A stretch of 64,000 bases of DNA. Source: Nephromyces sp. MM_2019. Lineage: Eukaryota; Apicomplexa; Aconoidasida; Nephromycida. The stretch spans positions 453-64,452 of the forward strand of contig JADHZB010000522.1 in assembly GCA_015657535.1 (NCBI GenBank), written 5' to 3'. Both the position numbers and the translations under genes were made by a program. The notes under the pieces were generated by a model. The model worked only from the letters and a program-made list of their open reading frames with translations, was not told the origin of the DNA and made no database searches. The number at the start of each line of letters is the position of its first letter. Position 1 is the first letter of the stretch. Of the stretch, positions 47,237 through 62,995 are shown in pieces.

Positions 47237-48287
47237 CTATTTTGAATAGCTTTCATCAAGTTTCATTTCTGGTAGTTCTAAGTAATCGTCTAATACAGCA
47301 CCCTTGAGTTTCATAGTCTCCAACGTATATCGTAATAGTGGAGAGGTAGAAAAAAACTTTTTGTTAGGCTTGGATGCATCATCGTCACTATAAAGATCCA
47401 GTGATGAGTTGCTGTCACTCTCTTGCATGTGGTAGGGATCTAAACAATTTTTACTGAGGGTATTGAGATTACTAGGATTAGAAGAAAGGGTTGATGAGGA
47501 ACGAGTAGTCAGAGGAGTTGTATGAGGTTTGGAATCTAGTTCAGGTTTAATTATACCAGGGGACCATAAGTCGTTGTGGAAAGGATATTCAAAGCCCATA
47601 GGATGTGAGAAAGTAAGATCCTCGGTGTGAGGGTCTAAGGACAGAAATTCAGGTGATTCAAAACCGCGGAGTTCAAAAGATGGACTTCCCTTATTTATAG
47701 GATAATTGATGTCAAGCTTGTTTGCATCGCAATATCTGAGTGTACAAAACAAAAAATATAACTAGTCTAAGAGTCTATTTATTAGATAAAAGCTAGAGAT
47801 GTGTGTGTAATGATCAGATTTAAACTAATTAGACAGTGTAATAATTACCTCATTTCCATTCTATATCTCATAGAATATGGAGCAGAAGGTGCTGAACTCG
47901 ATAGTATGCTATCTATCCCTGTTTCGCACTCTTTAGGTACTAATGAACTGTCGTTCAGATCAGGGTTGGGGATTGTCTTGGAAAGATTGTGTTGGTAGAA
48001 ACTGGGAGGTAAGCTAAACCTATAGCGTAACAGTATATGCAAATTGCGAAGGTATATTGAATATTCTATTCATGGATAATTCTCAAAGTTCAAAGATTTC
48101 TATATTCTTATTAATACCCTTGAGCTTAAAAGAATAATGCTAAGGTTGGCATATGTGTTAAAACGAGAACTTACTGGGGTGGCTGAAAGTCAGGATTAGA
48201 TGGTCTTGGTGTAGGAGAAGAAGGGGGGTTCTTAGAAGGGTTGAGGAAGCTCACAGTGAGAGCTCTTTTTCGAGGTGGATTTAACAT
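47237..48287 (-). CDS. Ser/Pro-rich protein of unknown function
   Basis: Exons 48287-48175, 48019-47849 and 47735-47237 join in frame to 260 residues. The sequence is low in hydrophobic core residues, rich in S, P, L, N and D, and has an acidic Asp cluster (L-Y-S-D-D-D-A-S) near 200. The N-terminus (MLNPPRKRALTVSFLNPSKN) is a compact basic motif, and several S/T-P sites could be phosphorylated. No domain was recognised. It is probably a disordered regulatory or adaptor protein; that is a guess from composition. Confidence 0.7.
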
Positions 48288-50181
48288 AATAAATTTTCAA
48301 AGTTGAATCGATATTATATTGAAGTTGTTTAATACTTTCTGGTATTTTAAGGGAAATATTAGTTGCGTGGAGGCTGTTGTGTAAATTTATCCAAAAAATC
48401 AATAATAACAAAGATGTTAATAATAATGTCTGAGAATTGTGTGTTTCAGTGTGTAATTTAAAGTAATCTGTTATTCGACTGTTTTGATCTTAAGGCGTTT
48501 AAGCTTTAACATAATATGTTTATAATGTTTCAAAATTCAAAATTGAAACCTTATGATTTTTATTCAAGATGTTAGACTACATGGCTCTCTATACATGTCG
48601 AGAGTATGTGAATCAATTTGTCAATTTTTACAGTGTACTGTCACTATCTGCTTTGTGAACATGTGAAAAGTAGTTCAATTCATTCATAAATAATTTAATC
48701 GATGCTTTTACATGTAAGTAATTGTTAGATGAAAATTACTAACAATGGACTCGTGTATTCTATATGCTATTACATATTAATTGATGATGTTCTAGCTGTT
48801 GGAGTTTCATACTATCACAGCTAAGATGCTAGAGATAACTCTTGTTTATCTTATACATTGACATGTGACTTAGCTATACATGCTACACAAAATCGAAGGT
48901 ATAAGCACATTTCGGTAAATGTAAAGCAGATGTGGATATATCCACCCAGACATAGGGTATATTAAATCATAAAACCCTAATTAAAGTTTTATGATGAGAT
49001 ATCCAACTCATTTATTTGTAAATGGACTTAATTAGGTACCCAGAACATCCATATGAAGATATATATATACACTGGCCGAGTTTATAAATAAGATGAATAC
49101 CTATAAACTCGTACACAAAGCACTAAAGCTAACCTGCAAAACAGAATATTTGATTATCTGGTCAAGATCTAAACATACTTAAGCTCCTAAATGCAAGAGC
49201 ACCTCCGAATTGGAATATGCAAACTTAGCACATGCTAAACTTTTGCAACAAAAATTTAAAATAAAAAACATGTGTGTCCTCATAATTATCAAAATCTATA
49301 TCTAAAATTCACTTAGGTTGATGTGAGATTTGAATAAAGTTAGTTATTGTAAGAGTCTCTCCTAATCTATTAGAGCTTCACATCTTAGGAAATTAAAAAC
49401 TAGATAAGTTTTGGAATAATGTATCAGAGCTCAAATAAGTATTTTGGATTTAATCAAATGCTTATATTTTAGTTAAAAATAAAAGAATTGGTAAAAAGCG
49501 ATTCTCACAACTCTAAACCGAAAATTATTTGCATATTTAATCAAATTAATTTATCCCCCCGTTTAATTATCAACTTAATTAAACTTGGATTTAATAAAGA
49601 AATGATTTGTTGCTTTGATTCATGTTTGTTAGATTTAAATATAAGCAATATTGTAAATTTTTGTTTAATACAATTTCATTTATCATTATATATATAGAAA
49701 ATGCTTGAGAACTTTTGATATTTCAATTTTGTGCCAATAGATATTTAAATTAACAGCTTTGATATAAAACATAAAGCTTGAAACTTCAAGTTATTTATTC
49801 ATGCAAATCCAAACAGCCTACAACAGTGCGTAATTTAAATCGATTCTTTGGGATAAGCATCTACATAATTATACATGTAGAATTACCAAACAAAACTATA
49901 TTAAATACCTCTTAGGATTATAACAATCGACCACGCTCACACAAACACTCACATACATATCCACAAGCACTGCTACACATATATACACAAGTCAACTGAA
50001 TTTAAGCACACGCTCGTACGTAGAACGAGCAAAGCGCTAAAACTTAGTTTCAAACACAATTTATCCATATACAACAAACACATAGCCTTCACTGTTATTA
50101 AATTATCCAGATAGCTTTTGCCCTGGAACGCATGACATATCAAATCTCCAAGCCAATGAGATAACTCAACCTTCCTGCATA
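48288..50181. other. intergenic promoter region between divergent genes
   Basis: About 1.9 kb, AT-rich, between the Ser/Pro-rich gene (-) and the CMTR2-like gene (+). No coding exon or structured element stood out. Confidence 0.6.
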
Positions 50182-53100
50182 ATGGAGCTACCAAAATCAT
50201 CATCCTATAAAATTGAACTACCTAAATCTTATATTTTTCAATGCTCACTAAACAAACTTATGTATGCTGGTAAGCTGATACCAGCATCTCCAGAACCTTG
50301 TGCCTATTGTAAAAGAAAGCAGGTCAAACAGTGTTATTGCAATTCCTTTACAAACCTAGTTGGAAGGTATTCCCCCATATAGATCATCTACAGGCAAATT
50401 TATATATGTCACACAACTTTCCTTTATATAGGACTCCTAATTACGTGATTGAACCACTATTGGAGGCAAAGAAGGCCCTGATCAAACTTTGCCATGAGCT
50501 AGATAACATTGATATTACCAAATGGAATTCACACACAAAGAATAGTGATGAAAATGGAGAAATTATAAAGGAGATCAAAAGGGTAAGTAAAAAAGCATTA
50601 ACATACCAAATCTAATTTTCGCATGCGTATTTTGCGTAACTTGAGATATTAAATCTATTCAATATACACCTGACATTCTTGTCTACTCTTTATCTTACGA
50701 AATTTATATAATCTTTATTTCGTTTATACAACTCTGGTTTTTTATCCAAGTGTTTATTTTACTATACATATCAAGCTACTTGTACAACATAAACTGTATA
50801 CAGTTTTTGAGTTACACACTTGAACAATTCAATTTATATCAATACCATCATGTTATAAACTTGTTAACTTTGACATAAAGTGTGTATTGAAGCATACATT
50901 TTTGCTCTTAATACTTGTGACTGTAAACAAAGTTGCAGCGCAATGGCTTAGCTATCTATGTGACCTTTATAGATACCATAAATAAATCCATATACACACC
51001 CCATTTATAAAACAAGCACTTATTGCATAATTTTATATCCTTATACGCCTCTTATTATTTAAACAGATAACTAGTCAACATGGAAATCCAGGTGCAGAAA
51101 TGGTTACTGGGGCCTGGGTCAAACTCTATGAAATTCTTATGCAGTGTGAACTAGTTGATTTACCTGAAGACAATCAAAAGTTCACCTTAAGAGCATTTCA
51201 TTTGTGCGAAATCCCAGGGGGCTTTGTATGTGCCTTAAACCATTTTCTGAAATCGATAAATGGTAAAATAATAGAACTGAAATCAAGAACAATTAATCAG
51301 TATATCATAAAGCTTATTTTCATATAACCAAGCCTTTCTAAATAATCTCTACCTTTTTACATAAAAGTAAAATTCTCTAGTATAGTCAATTAACAAAAAT
51401 ATGCTTGCATATATCTAAATAAATTCTAACTTCTATAAGCCACTTAAATATATATTTAAGTGCTGCTGTACATCTATTATTTGTGCTTCTTGATTGAATA
51501 ATTCAGAGGACTACCAACTTGACTGGAGAGCCAATTCTCTTAACCCATATCATGAAGGTGAGCTACCTCGCATATTTACATTAAGGTTTTTGTCTAAATA
51601 CATACTTTTTAAAGGGAACGATGTGAACACAATGATCATTGATGATAGTTTCCTTAACAAGACATACAAAAACTGGTTGTTTGGAACAGATGAAACTGGA
51701 GATATTCTCAAAAAAGGTACGCTATTTCTCCTTCAAAACTTGATGCTTCAGCTTATCATCATATTTATTATAGAAAATATTGAGAATATATGGCTATCAA
51801 CTAGTCGCTCTGACAAACCCTGGCAGGTCTGTGGTTCTTTGGACCTATTTTTGGCTATACTTTGAAAGATTTTGCAAAATTTCATGATATTTTAATACAG
51901 GCGGCCCTGATGACTGCTGATGGTTCTATATCAGTCCAACATGACCCAGAAAACCAAGAGAGTTTGACAGCTCCCCTAATATTTGCAGAGTATGCCACTG
52001 AGATACACATTACTAACCACATTTATAAAGAATTTCAAATGAAACAAACTTGAACTTCAAATAAAGATTCATTTTCAAAATACACATTCAGATTGGTATG
52101 CAGCCTTGGATTACTCAAGATTGGAGGATCATTAGTCCTAAAGATGTTCAACATAACAACTCATAGTTCAATCTCCATACTAGCTATCATGAGCCTTGTA
52201 TTTACACAGGTGCTCGAAGCTTTATTAGGCTTTTAGATAGTTACAACTCTTATTTAAGGCTGCTTCACAATAGTCACATTCATATAGCCAACTCATTATT
52301 TACATACATCTTGGGGAAAAGTTCTCAAATATAATCTATGTGCACCCACACATATGCGCAATATATCTTATTTGCAAACTATCTTATATTTATTTAATCA
52401 CTTATATATAGTTGTTTTATACTATAATGTTTTCATACACATATAGCTCTAATTGGCTACACTCTTAAGCATATTAAATACCTGATACAACTATTTTTAG
52501 AGCGCATACACACCTATATAAAGCATACTCAATTTTATTACTTCCTTTTGTTTATCCAAAATTGTAAAGATTGCAGTTGTTAAACCTTCCCTATCTAAGG
52601 CGGGAAACAGTGAGGTGTATGTACTCGGCCATAACTACACAGGGATAAGATCAGCTCTACTTAGAGCAATTGTTGATTTAGTAGGTAGAGATCTTAATAA
52701 GGAAATGACCATTTTCCCTAAAGAATGGATACCCAAGGTAACACAAAATATGTAATCATACATGCTTGACAAAAAAAAACTCTCGTTATGTGTATATACA
52801 AATTCTAAATTCCTATTACCAAATACTTAATTTATGTTTCAGGACTTCTTCCATGAAATTATAGAATGCAGTAAAAGATTCATCAGTTGGCAAATGGAGG
52901 CCATTGAACACAATCTCAAGTGAGTTTAATGAACGCATTTCCAAATAATAGATGTATATAACACATGGTGATCTATTTGAAGATTTCTGTTAGAGAAAAT
53001 ACTCTTCAATTATTTGTAATTGTTTTCATATATCTAAACTTTAACAGCCTATGGAACCAGAGCTTATCAACACATCTTCGATCATCACTAAGAAAAAAGA

Positions 53101-56100
53101 GGCAAACAAAAAAAATTCAATTTGTTCAAATGCTCGATATTCGGTTAGCATTAACTATATCCAAGGAATAACTCATCAACACGTTTTCAACTTCTACTGC
53201 ACACTGAATATAATCATTAAATCAACATAGTCAAGAATGCACACAATATTCTTGTGCTACATATACTTTCTACACAAAATACACACTTTGGAATATCCAA
53301 ATAAATAGTTTACCCTATCAATTTTACTCTGATTGAAATATTTTTTAAATTTAAATAACGACACAATTGCTCACTAGTCTTGCACAGCCAAAATTATTTA
53401 TGAATTCAAATTAAACATAAATGCATTTTGCTTACAACATAAAAAGGGACATCACCATGAATGTTTTTTGTTTTAACTAGTCTCAATCCTCAACCTCATT
53501 TCTTGTTATTTACATAAGATAGCTATTTACAATAAGATCTTTTAAATTATAACTTCTTAACAAAATTCAGGCCAATCGACCCCAATTTGTTACTAGCCCC
53601 TTCATCCTCAACAAATTCAAAGAAATGTCATCAGGATGGATTCAAATTCCCTTCAGAAAATCCTGAGTAAGTTAAGCATACAAGGAGATAGATTGATTTT
53701 GACCAACTCACCACGAGTGATCAAAACTGAAAATTATATTTTTTATACACAATTATATCAATTATTATCTCCTTCGACTATCTAGGTATTTCCACTATCG
53801 ATAACATTCATTCACATTTGCTACCAATATATATTATAATAATAATATAATAACTTTACACAATAATTATATCATAGAAATATTTTAAGCAGTCGAATAA
53901 ACAATTTCAACCTTTGCCAAGAAATAAAAGATAGACGCATCACAAATTGGAGTTTAGGGAGCATTGATTTGATATCATACAAATTTACAGCCTACAGTAA
54001 ACAAGGTAAGAGACAGACAGTCACTTAATTGATAGTTTCAGGAAAAATATGCAATCTCAACGACTTATTCCTCAAATTGATATACAAAATGTGTACCAAT
54101 GAAATTTGAATTAATTCAAATTACTTAGTTTCTTCCTATTCCATAGATTGTTATCATTAATTTAATTTTCCACAGGTGCATTTATCAATAAACTTTTTTT
54201 CTCACCTCCACAAAACCTATCGAACTCAACCGTAAGGACATATCAGTTTTTAACGATGAATATTTAATTTTAATTCAAACACCTAAACATATATATGTGT
54301 ATGGCTTTTTTTACCTCTAGATTGCTTCTTTTATTTCGGCATTTAAAAATAAAGAAACATCTTTCTCTTCTCCTATTCCAATCTCTGACACCCATAAATC
54401 ATTTCTAACTCGACTCAATAATCAGAGTTATTTATCCAACCGAACCTGGGGCTTTACTTTCATAGAAAAATTTGGTATATTTCATAATATTTATACAACT
54501 ATTTTGATTCTTACAAAATGTTTATTAACACAGAACCTTGTTCATTACAGTCTTCTAAATTCGTAAACTCTGATATATTATACAAGTATATTATGGCTAT
54601 CCATAGCTTCAAGAATGACCCTATACAAATCAGTAAGGAATTGACAATGGAGACTTGTTAAAATTAAACCTTTAACTTATAGGATTGCATGATTTTATAT
54701 ATATGTAGAACTCTTTACATATGGAGTCTCTGATCACTTTTTCTTTATTTATTACTTTTTACCTTTTTTATAGCCTTGCTCATCAAAAGCACATAAAAAA
54801 TTTGTTACACTCTAATCAGATTCATATTCGGATTATATTATGTCTCGAGCCCAATTGGACCCTAATCTACCCTTAACTAGTGAAAGCATTCATCTACTCA
54901 TTTGTTTCAATCAAGTTCTTGATATACCCTGGCATAAATTAAATGATAAATACTCTTTATGTATGGAAATTAACCTTGAGTGCAAAGTCTTTTCATTAGC
55001 ATCAATTATGGAACCTCTAGGAGTCAAGACATACTCTACAATCATCACTCTTGACAAATTGCACTCAGGTTATAAACCTATCATTTACTTATTATAAATT
55101 TACGAATAAGTTTATACACACATATTAATTATTATGTAGCTTTGTCTCAACACGGTATATGTAAGATCTCTTTATTATTCATAGTACATATGGATAAATG
55201 GCTTATTAGAACACCTAGTACATAGGTATACCTTTTTACCCTTTTGCTCCTTATATCAGCAAATTTTGATATATAACCCTACCGGCATACCTCATATATG
55301 TAATCTATTGCTTATGTGTATAAATTAACTTTATGACTTCGGTAAATTTCTCTTTAAAGTTCTAAACCTTGAATTTTTCTTATTCTTATTTCTGTACAAT
55401 TATCATAAGGACAACTAAATAGCAATACCTTTAGGCCTAAACTTTCTATTGAAACACAATCTTAAGCCTATAACTTATCACATATTATAATTTTTATGTT
55501 CCAGGATTAGCCAATGTAGAAATCAAGAAGTCAGATTTCCCGATGAATGATAATCACTCATCTTCAGACATATACATAAACTTAAAGAATGACACAAAGA
55601 AAGCCCCTATTAGAGATCGACTAATACAGGTGATACAAGATTACCATACACCGTATATAATCTTTTTAGCAGGCTTACCACGGTTTTCTAATATATTTTA
55701 TTCAGCCTATTAGAAATATCTTCCCAGAAGAAAAACATAAATGTGATTTGATATACTTTAACGCTGTTGGGCAGTACCCCTTATATCATGAAGCAGCAGG
55801 TGCTGAGATAAAATCAAAGTGGACCTTTATATCAGGCTTAATCATAGTAAGCACATTAGAACATACATATCTCAACGATCCCTTTATTATCCTATTTTAG
55901 TTTATTGTCTTCTTTCAACATAATGTTTTGTATAGCTCTCTATGTACGATATTTATATGGATCACATGAATTATGAACTCAGGCCCTAAATTCGATAAAA
56001 CATGGAGGTGATTTGATCATACAATTAAGTACAACCTTGACACGGTTTTCTGTTGCCTTAATCTATCTTTTACACCTCATGTTTAACGAAATATGTTTTA

Positions 56101-56992
56101 TACATCCTGCTAGTGTGTCAGATTTCACATTACGACAGTTCCTATTTTGCCGTAATTTCTTTGACCCATCAAATTCTGCCATTAGAAGGTTTCTACAATA
56201 TTTGATTGAGATGATGTATTCCTCCAAATCTGAATGCTTACAAATGATGGGTCCTATTTATCTCGTTGAGGAAGAGTTCCTAGAGTAAGTAAAGATTATG
56301 AGATGTGTTAAAGAATAAAAGCTTATCATTCTGAGACTATTTCCCAACTTTATCTCAATATGTTTTTATACTCCCAAATAAAACCTAGGCTTGATATTTT
56401 TATTAGAACACATACTAAAATCTTTCTCAATATATTTTTATGTATTTAGTACCTATCTCTCTACTCTCACACTACCATCCGCTCTCATTATATCTCCCTA
56501 GCACCATTTCTCGTTATATTACCCGCTTACCAATTTGGTTTATTATAATATTATCAATACTATTATCATCTAATTCTTCAAATTTATCTATAGCTGGATT
56601 ATGAAAAATAACAACTTCTTATTGAGGAAAGCAGTTAAAGATATCCATTCAAGAGAATCATCAATTTTAAGTGCCAATTCTTTTACATGGGATGGTGTAA
56701 ATAATTTCTTATCATCTATCAACTCAGAATGTAAGTTATTATAGGTATATATATGTATCTTTTTGATATTTAACGCTTCTGATTTCCCCCTAGATGCTGC
56801 AACATTTATCCTAAAATTGCTCGATCATTACTGTACACACGATTTAGCCAAGGTATTACAATTATTTCAAAACTAGCATTAAAGGTTAATTTAACAACTT
56901 TAATTTTATGACTTTAGAAATTAGACCCTTGGGATGGAACTTATCTTTTCAATGGCATTTACCCAGACCCACAACTTGACATGTTTGGATAA
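50182..56992 (+). CDS. cap-specific mRNA (nucleoside-2'-O-)methyltransferase 2 (CMTR2-like)
   Basis: Twenty-three exons: 50182-50366, 50432-50582, 51067-51262, 51507-51557, 51615-51716, 51774-51826, 51901-51989, 52092-52209, 52570-52737, 52843-52919, 53048-53143, 53571-53666, 53893-54005, 54176-54231, 54321-54474, 54534-54632, 54820-55068, 55505-55629, 55706-55846, 55983-56284, 56594-56730, 56794-56852, 56918-56992; 963 residues. The catalytic Rossmann domain shows A-W-V-K (K131), H-L-C-E-I-P-G-G-F (157-165), N-P-Y-H-E-G-N-D, T-A-D-G-S (D253) and V-L-K-M-F (K293), giving the K-D-K triad in CMTR2 order, then K-P-S-L-S-K-A-G-N-S-E-V-Y. The C-terminal part matches the second, non-catalytic methyltransferase-like domain of human CMTR2. 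The enzyme adds the 2'-O-methyl on the second transcribed nucleotide (cap 2). A Cys cluster (C-A-Y-C, C-Y-C, about 41-55) precedes the domain. Exon 6 ends at a GTCTGT donor. Confidence 0.92.
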
Positions 56993-57518
56993 AGCACTCA
57001 GGATATTTCATCCCTCTATCAATATATCACACCAAAAGTACTCATACGTTAGCCTAATAATATTTCAAAAAAATGGCCATACTAGCAGGATTATTTTTGT
57101 TTCAAAATTCCTTCTTTCAAATTTCTACGCTCTATAGATATATAATGATTATTGATGAGATCACACAAACACCTTTTTAATTAAACATCTCATAACTTTT
57201 CTTAAGCCATCTTAAATATAAATATTACCTCCATCATCACCATTGTAGTAAATATTGAAATAATCTTTTGATGAATATTTATGTAGATGTTAAAATCTAC
57301 AAGTTATCTATAGAATTTCTATGAAAATTCAAAAAATTATTATCAAAACACTTTGCAAACTTGATGAATCGCAAACGAGAAAAAATGAGGTGGAAAATTA
57401 TATAGTAAATTTAAACTCTTTGTGTGTAAATCCCACAAAAAGTTTGTGTATGTAAAAGATCCTTCAATAAATCTATTCTAATTTGAATTAAAATTAAACT
57501 TGCAATCATAAAATGTTC
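56993..57518. other. intergenic between convergent genes
   Basis: About 0.5 kb of AT-rich 3' flank shared by the CMTR2-like gene (+) and actin (-). Nothing else seen. Confidence 0.65.
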
Positions 57519-59098
<1,580 letters not shown>

Positions 59099-62000
59099 AA
59101 TGTTGATTTATCAAAGATATTTCTGTTTAGTGGGACAGCTTTCCATTTAAAAAGTGATTCCAATCATTGAGACCAATAAATAGTAATAATTAGTATTGAT
59201 ATAAGATTAAAGATAAAAACTCTACTAGATCATATGACTCTATTAGATGTTATTAATAGCATTTTTTAAGGTAAGATTTGTAGCCTAGTTTTGACTAGGT
59301 TCATATATTTAGAAAGATCAAATAATTTTTATCAAGAAACAGTTATGCACATTTAATAAATATGTTACACACATGTATTTTTTTATATGTACAAATGTAT
59401 GTATAAGCTAGTATGAGAATGGCTTTAATCCATATTGATTAGCATAACAAGAGCTATAAATCGGTAATAATAAAGGTTATTGACATAGTTTAAGTAGAAA
59501 AAAGAGCTAAAGTTCATTTATTTGCTATCCTAAACTAAAAGAGGAGTAAACTTAAACTTCTCTTGGAAAATACTTTAATACAAACACATTTGAATAGTGT
59601 AGTAAATGAAGTTTAATCTTGCATGGGTTGCTTAGCTTAGTGATTTGAGTTACACATAACTGTGCATTAGTGCAAAGCCTAGTACCTTCTACTCTTAATG
59701 AGCTAATAGTGTGCGTGCTTTAACGATAAATTTTACCTTTGTGTAAGATAGATCTATTTGCTTATATATTTTAAGCTTTTAAGCACACTATTTCTAATCA
59801 CAATATGTTACAAATTCACGATTATTGTGTATATCTAAACACTAGATTAAATAAATCTAAATATTGTGTTAAATTAAATAATTGTGTTAGTATGGGGTTA
59901 TGTCACATATATTTCGGCTGGCAGAACTAAGTGACTTTAGTTTAATAGGAGTGGTCAAGAAAATTTTTAGTTCTCAGATGAAGTATATAAAACTAAACTG
60001 GCAAAAGTTAAAGTGATAAATCACTTGAACTATGATGATAGCTGGCAATTAAAGCTTATGTAAATTCTTTTAATTGTTACATGAACATAAACAATGCACT
60101 AACAATATACTGCTTTCTTATAAAAATTATTCGCTTCTATAGCTTTAACTATCTAACCGGATTTATGCAGTCTCAATAGTGACTAAAATATCCTATACCA
60201 GTTCATATCAGTCAACAAAATATAGCTTTAATTTTTTTCAATTTTGATCATGTTTGTGTATACAAATATTTACCAAGTAATTTTATTAATTTTTGTGTAC
60301 TACAACTAAATTTAAAAAATTTCAGGGACTTTACCTTCAATGATTTTCGTCAATGAAACAGTTATAGCAAAAACAGTTAGTTATTTATAGAAATTTTTAA
60401 TGACATCCAAAATTTGACCTTTAAGTTTAAAATTTTTGAAAATTGTGAGTATTAATTTTTTTTGCTGCAAGTAAAGGATTTGAAAATGCAAGCTAAATAA
60501 AAAGTGAAATAATACCTTAAGAAAATTTTGCTACTTATTGATTAAATTTTAGCTCAATCAGTAATAAATTTGTATTGCTTAACTAAAATTAATGAATTGT
60601 GAATTTATTCCAATAAAACAAGGATTTGGATTGTAAAGTTTTTAAGAAAATATTCAAAGCATTTGAAGTAACTTAAACTCATTTAAAAATGAAGTGAAAT
60701 GTCTATAATATTTTTTTAAAAACTTTTTGTTTAGCTTTTTGGTTCGATTTTGTTTTTAAAAGATAAAAATTCTTGACTAAACATCTCACAACAAGTACGC
60801 AACGCCCGTTGGGTACAAACATGATAGCTATTTCTAAACGGAGTGTGAAAGCAATTTCTGTCACTATTCTAAGGTATGCTGTTGCTATTGCTAGTTAAAC
60901 AAGTATAAACCATTTTTATTTTCTGTTCTATCTATATTACTAACTACAGCAAACAGTGCTTACTAAACTTGCATTATCTAAATTAACTAGAGAATGGTTA
61001 TGAAAGCATAGTTTACTCTTAAATATAAAAAATTTTTGTAGTGTAATTAGTGATATATAATATTAAGCTTACTTAACCCATGACATAAATACAAAAAAAT
61101 CAAAATTAGCCAAAAATTCTAGCTAATCCAAATTTTTTTTACATACATCCTAAACTATAGTTAGCTGATTCATGTGGCCTTATATAGCACAGAACATGTG
61201 TTTTGTGTAAAAGGTGAAAAATTAAAGTTGCTAATTGATGTTTATAGCAAAGATTTTGCAAACTATAGTGTTTTTGGAATTATTATACCTTTTATGTTAA
61301 CATGCTTAGACTATGATTATGATTATTAGAATCAGTAACTTGGATTAATTCTACGCTATTTTAAATTCATATTAATTTCGAGATAAGGGTTATCACTTTG
61401 GACAGTTGTTAAAATGGTTAAATAGAATTTAGTTTTTGTTTATCGAGATGCATTGAAACCTGATGTAACTTTATTTTTAAATGTTCCTCATTTACAGCTT
61501 TAAATAATGTGTTAAAAATATAAAACATTTGAGTTAAATTAGAAAAATGAGATATTTGATTTGTTGGTTTCTTATATAATTAATTATTTATTTATTAGTA
61601 AAAGTCAACTTTCACTCTTAGGTAAGTATAAATTGTGAGATAGATGATCTTTTTGAATTGGGAAAGTCATCATTTTAGTATTCTTGGCATAAAGTAATTG
61701 ATTATTTTTGCTATATGTTAGTGTAAAATTATTTTGTTAGTACAGTGTGTGTGTCTTTTGATTTGCTACAACTCAAGAAAGGGGTTCAGTTGTTCTAAAA
61801 GTAAATTTATTAAGCAATATGTAATTGAGATTTAACAGTTAATGAAGTGAGATTTCGTTTTAGTAAATGTTTTATTACTTCGATTTAAGAAAAAAAAGTG
61901 TGAAATTAAGAGTATTAACAAATCTAAACATTCAAATATCCTATTGCTAATTTATACACCACAAATATCATAAGCTCCGAAGGATTTAGTGATGGAGTTT

Positions 62001-62995
62001 CTTGACCCAAAGATCCATCCCTTACTTTATAAGTTTGTTTCCATGGGTTAAATAAGCCGCGGAATGAATTCTAATATTTAATAAATCTCAAGGCTAATAC
62101 TATATTTGACATAGATAACATCACCGCTTATGTGGCTAATTAGTGTCTATTTTATTGCAAACACCTAAATTTTGTCGCTTTGTGGCTAAATAAATATATC
62201 ATTTCTATTGCCCTTTGATTGCTAAATATAAGTAGTTATGTTATATTTATGGGGCCAAATAACATATACTGTTGGAAACATCCTGCATTTTGACTAGTTT
62301 AATAGAGATTGTGCACTTAAAACATTTTTGTTTATTTTTATACCAAGAGGACTTTTAATTTGTTAATCAGATTTAAAGTGAAAGAGTACTATAATTCACT
62401 CTTATATTCATAGCACACCTAAAAGATATAGAATTTGTTTCATAAAAAAAGCATATCACTTGACCACATGTAATTTACAAATGTAACTAATCCTTGTGCT
62501 ACACTAAGTTTTTTTATAATTTTCTTCTTCTTTTGAAGCTTTAAACAAGAAATTTTCAAACATAAATATAACACACAAGATCAACTCCTAAAGCCTCATG
62601 TTACATTTCGATGTTTAAGCTCAATATAGTGTGTAATTAACTCACTTTTTTATATTTAAATTAATTTATGACCTTCATTGCATTTAGTATGCACTTTTTT
62701 TGTTCCACACCGATAGTAAAACTAATAATTTTATGATCTCTCCATATTAACTTTCACGTTACTTTCCGCATTAACAAAACTTTTTTATAACATTGGGCTT
62801 AAAGGCTCGGAAAATGCTTAACAATTTTGAATAATCGCCAAAACATTATCTTCTTTCTTTTAAAAAACAATTTTAGAAATTAAGAAAGTTAAGATTACGA
62901 AACTTCATATGTCCAATTCTTTAAATGCAAGCCTGAGTCAATTGATTTTGAACGAGATTTAAACAACATTTTGGATCACATCTGAAGACTCAAAA
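59099..62995. other. long intergenic region between divergent genes
   Basis: At 3.9 kb this is the longest gene-free stretch, upstream of both actin (-) and the RRM-KH gene (+). It is AT-rich and dense in stops. No exon, RNA gene or repeat family was recognised. Confidence 0.6.

Noticed and set aside
53144..55500. Splitting the CMTR2-like locus into two genes, since the frame of exon 11 runs to a stop at 53171
   Set aside because: A donor at 53144 joins in frame to 53571, and the downstream exons match the C-terminal half of CMTR2.
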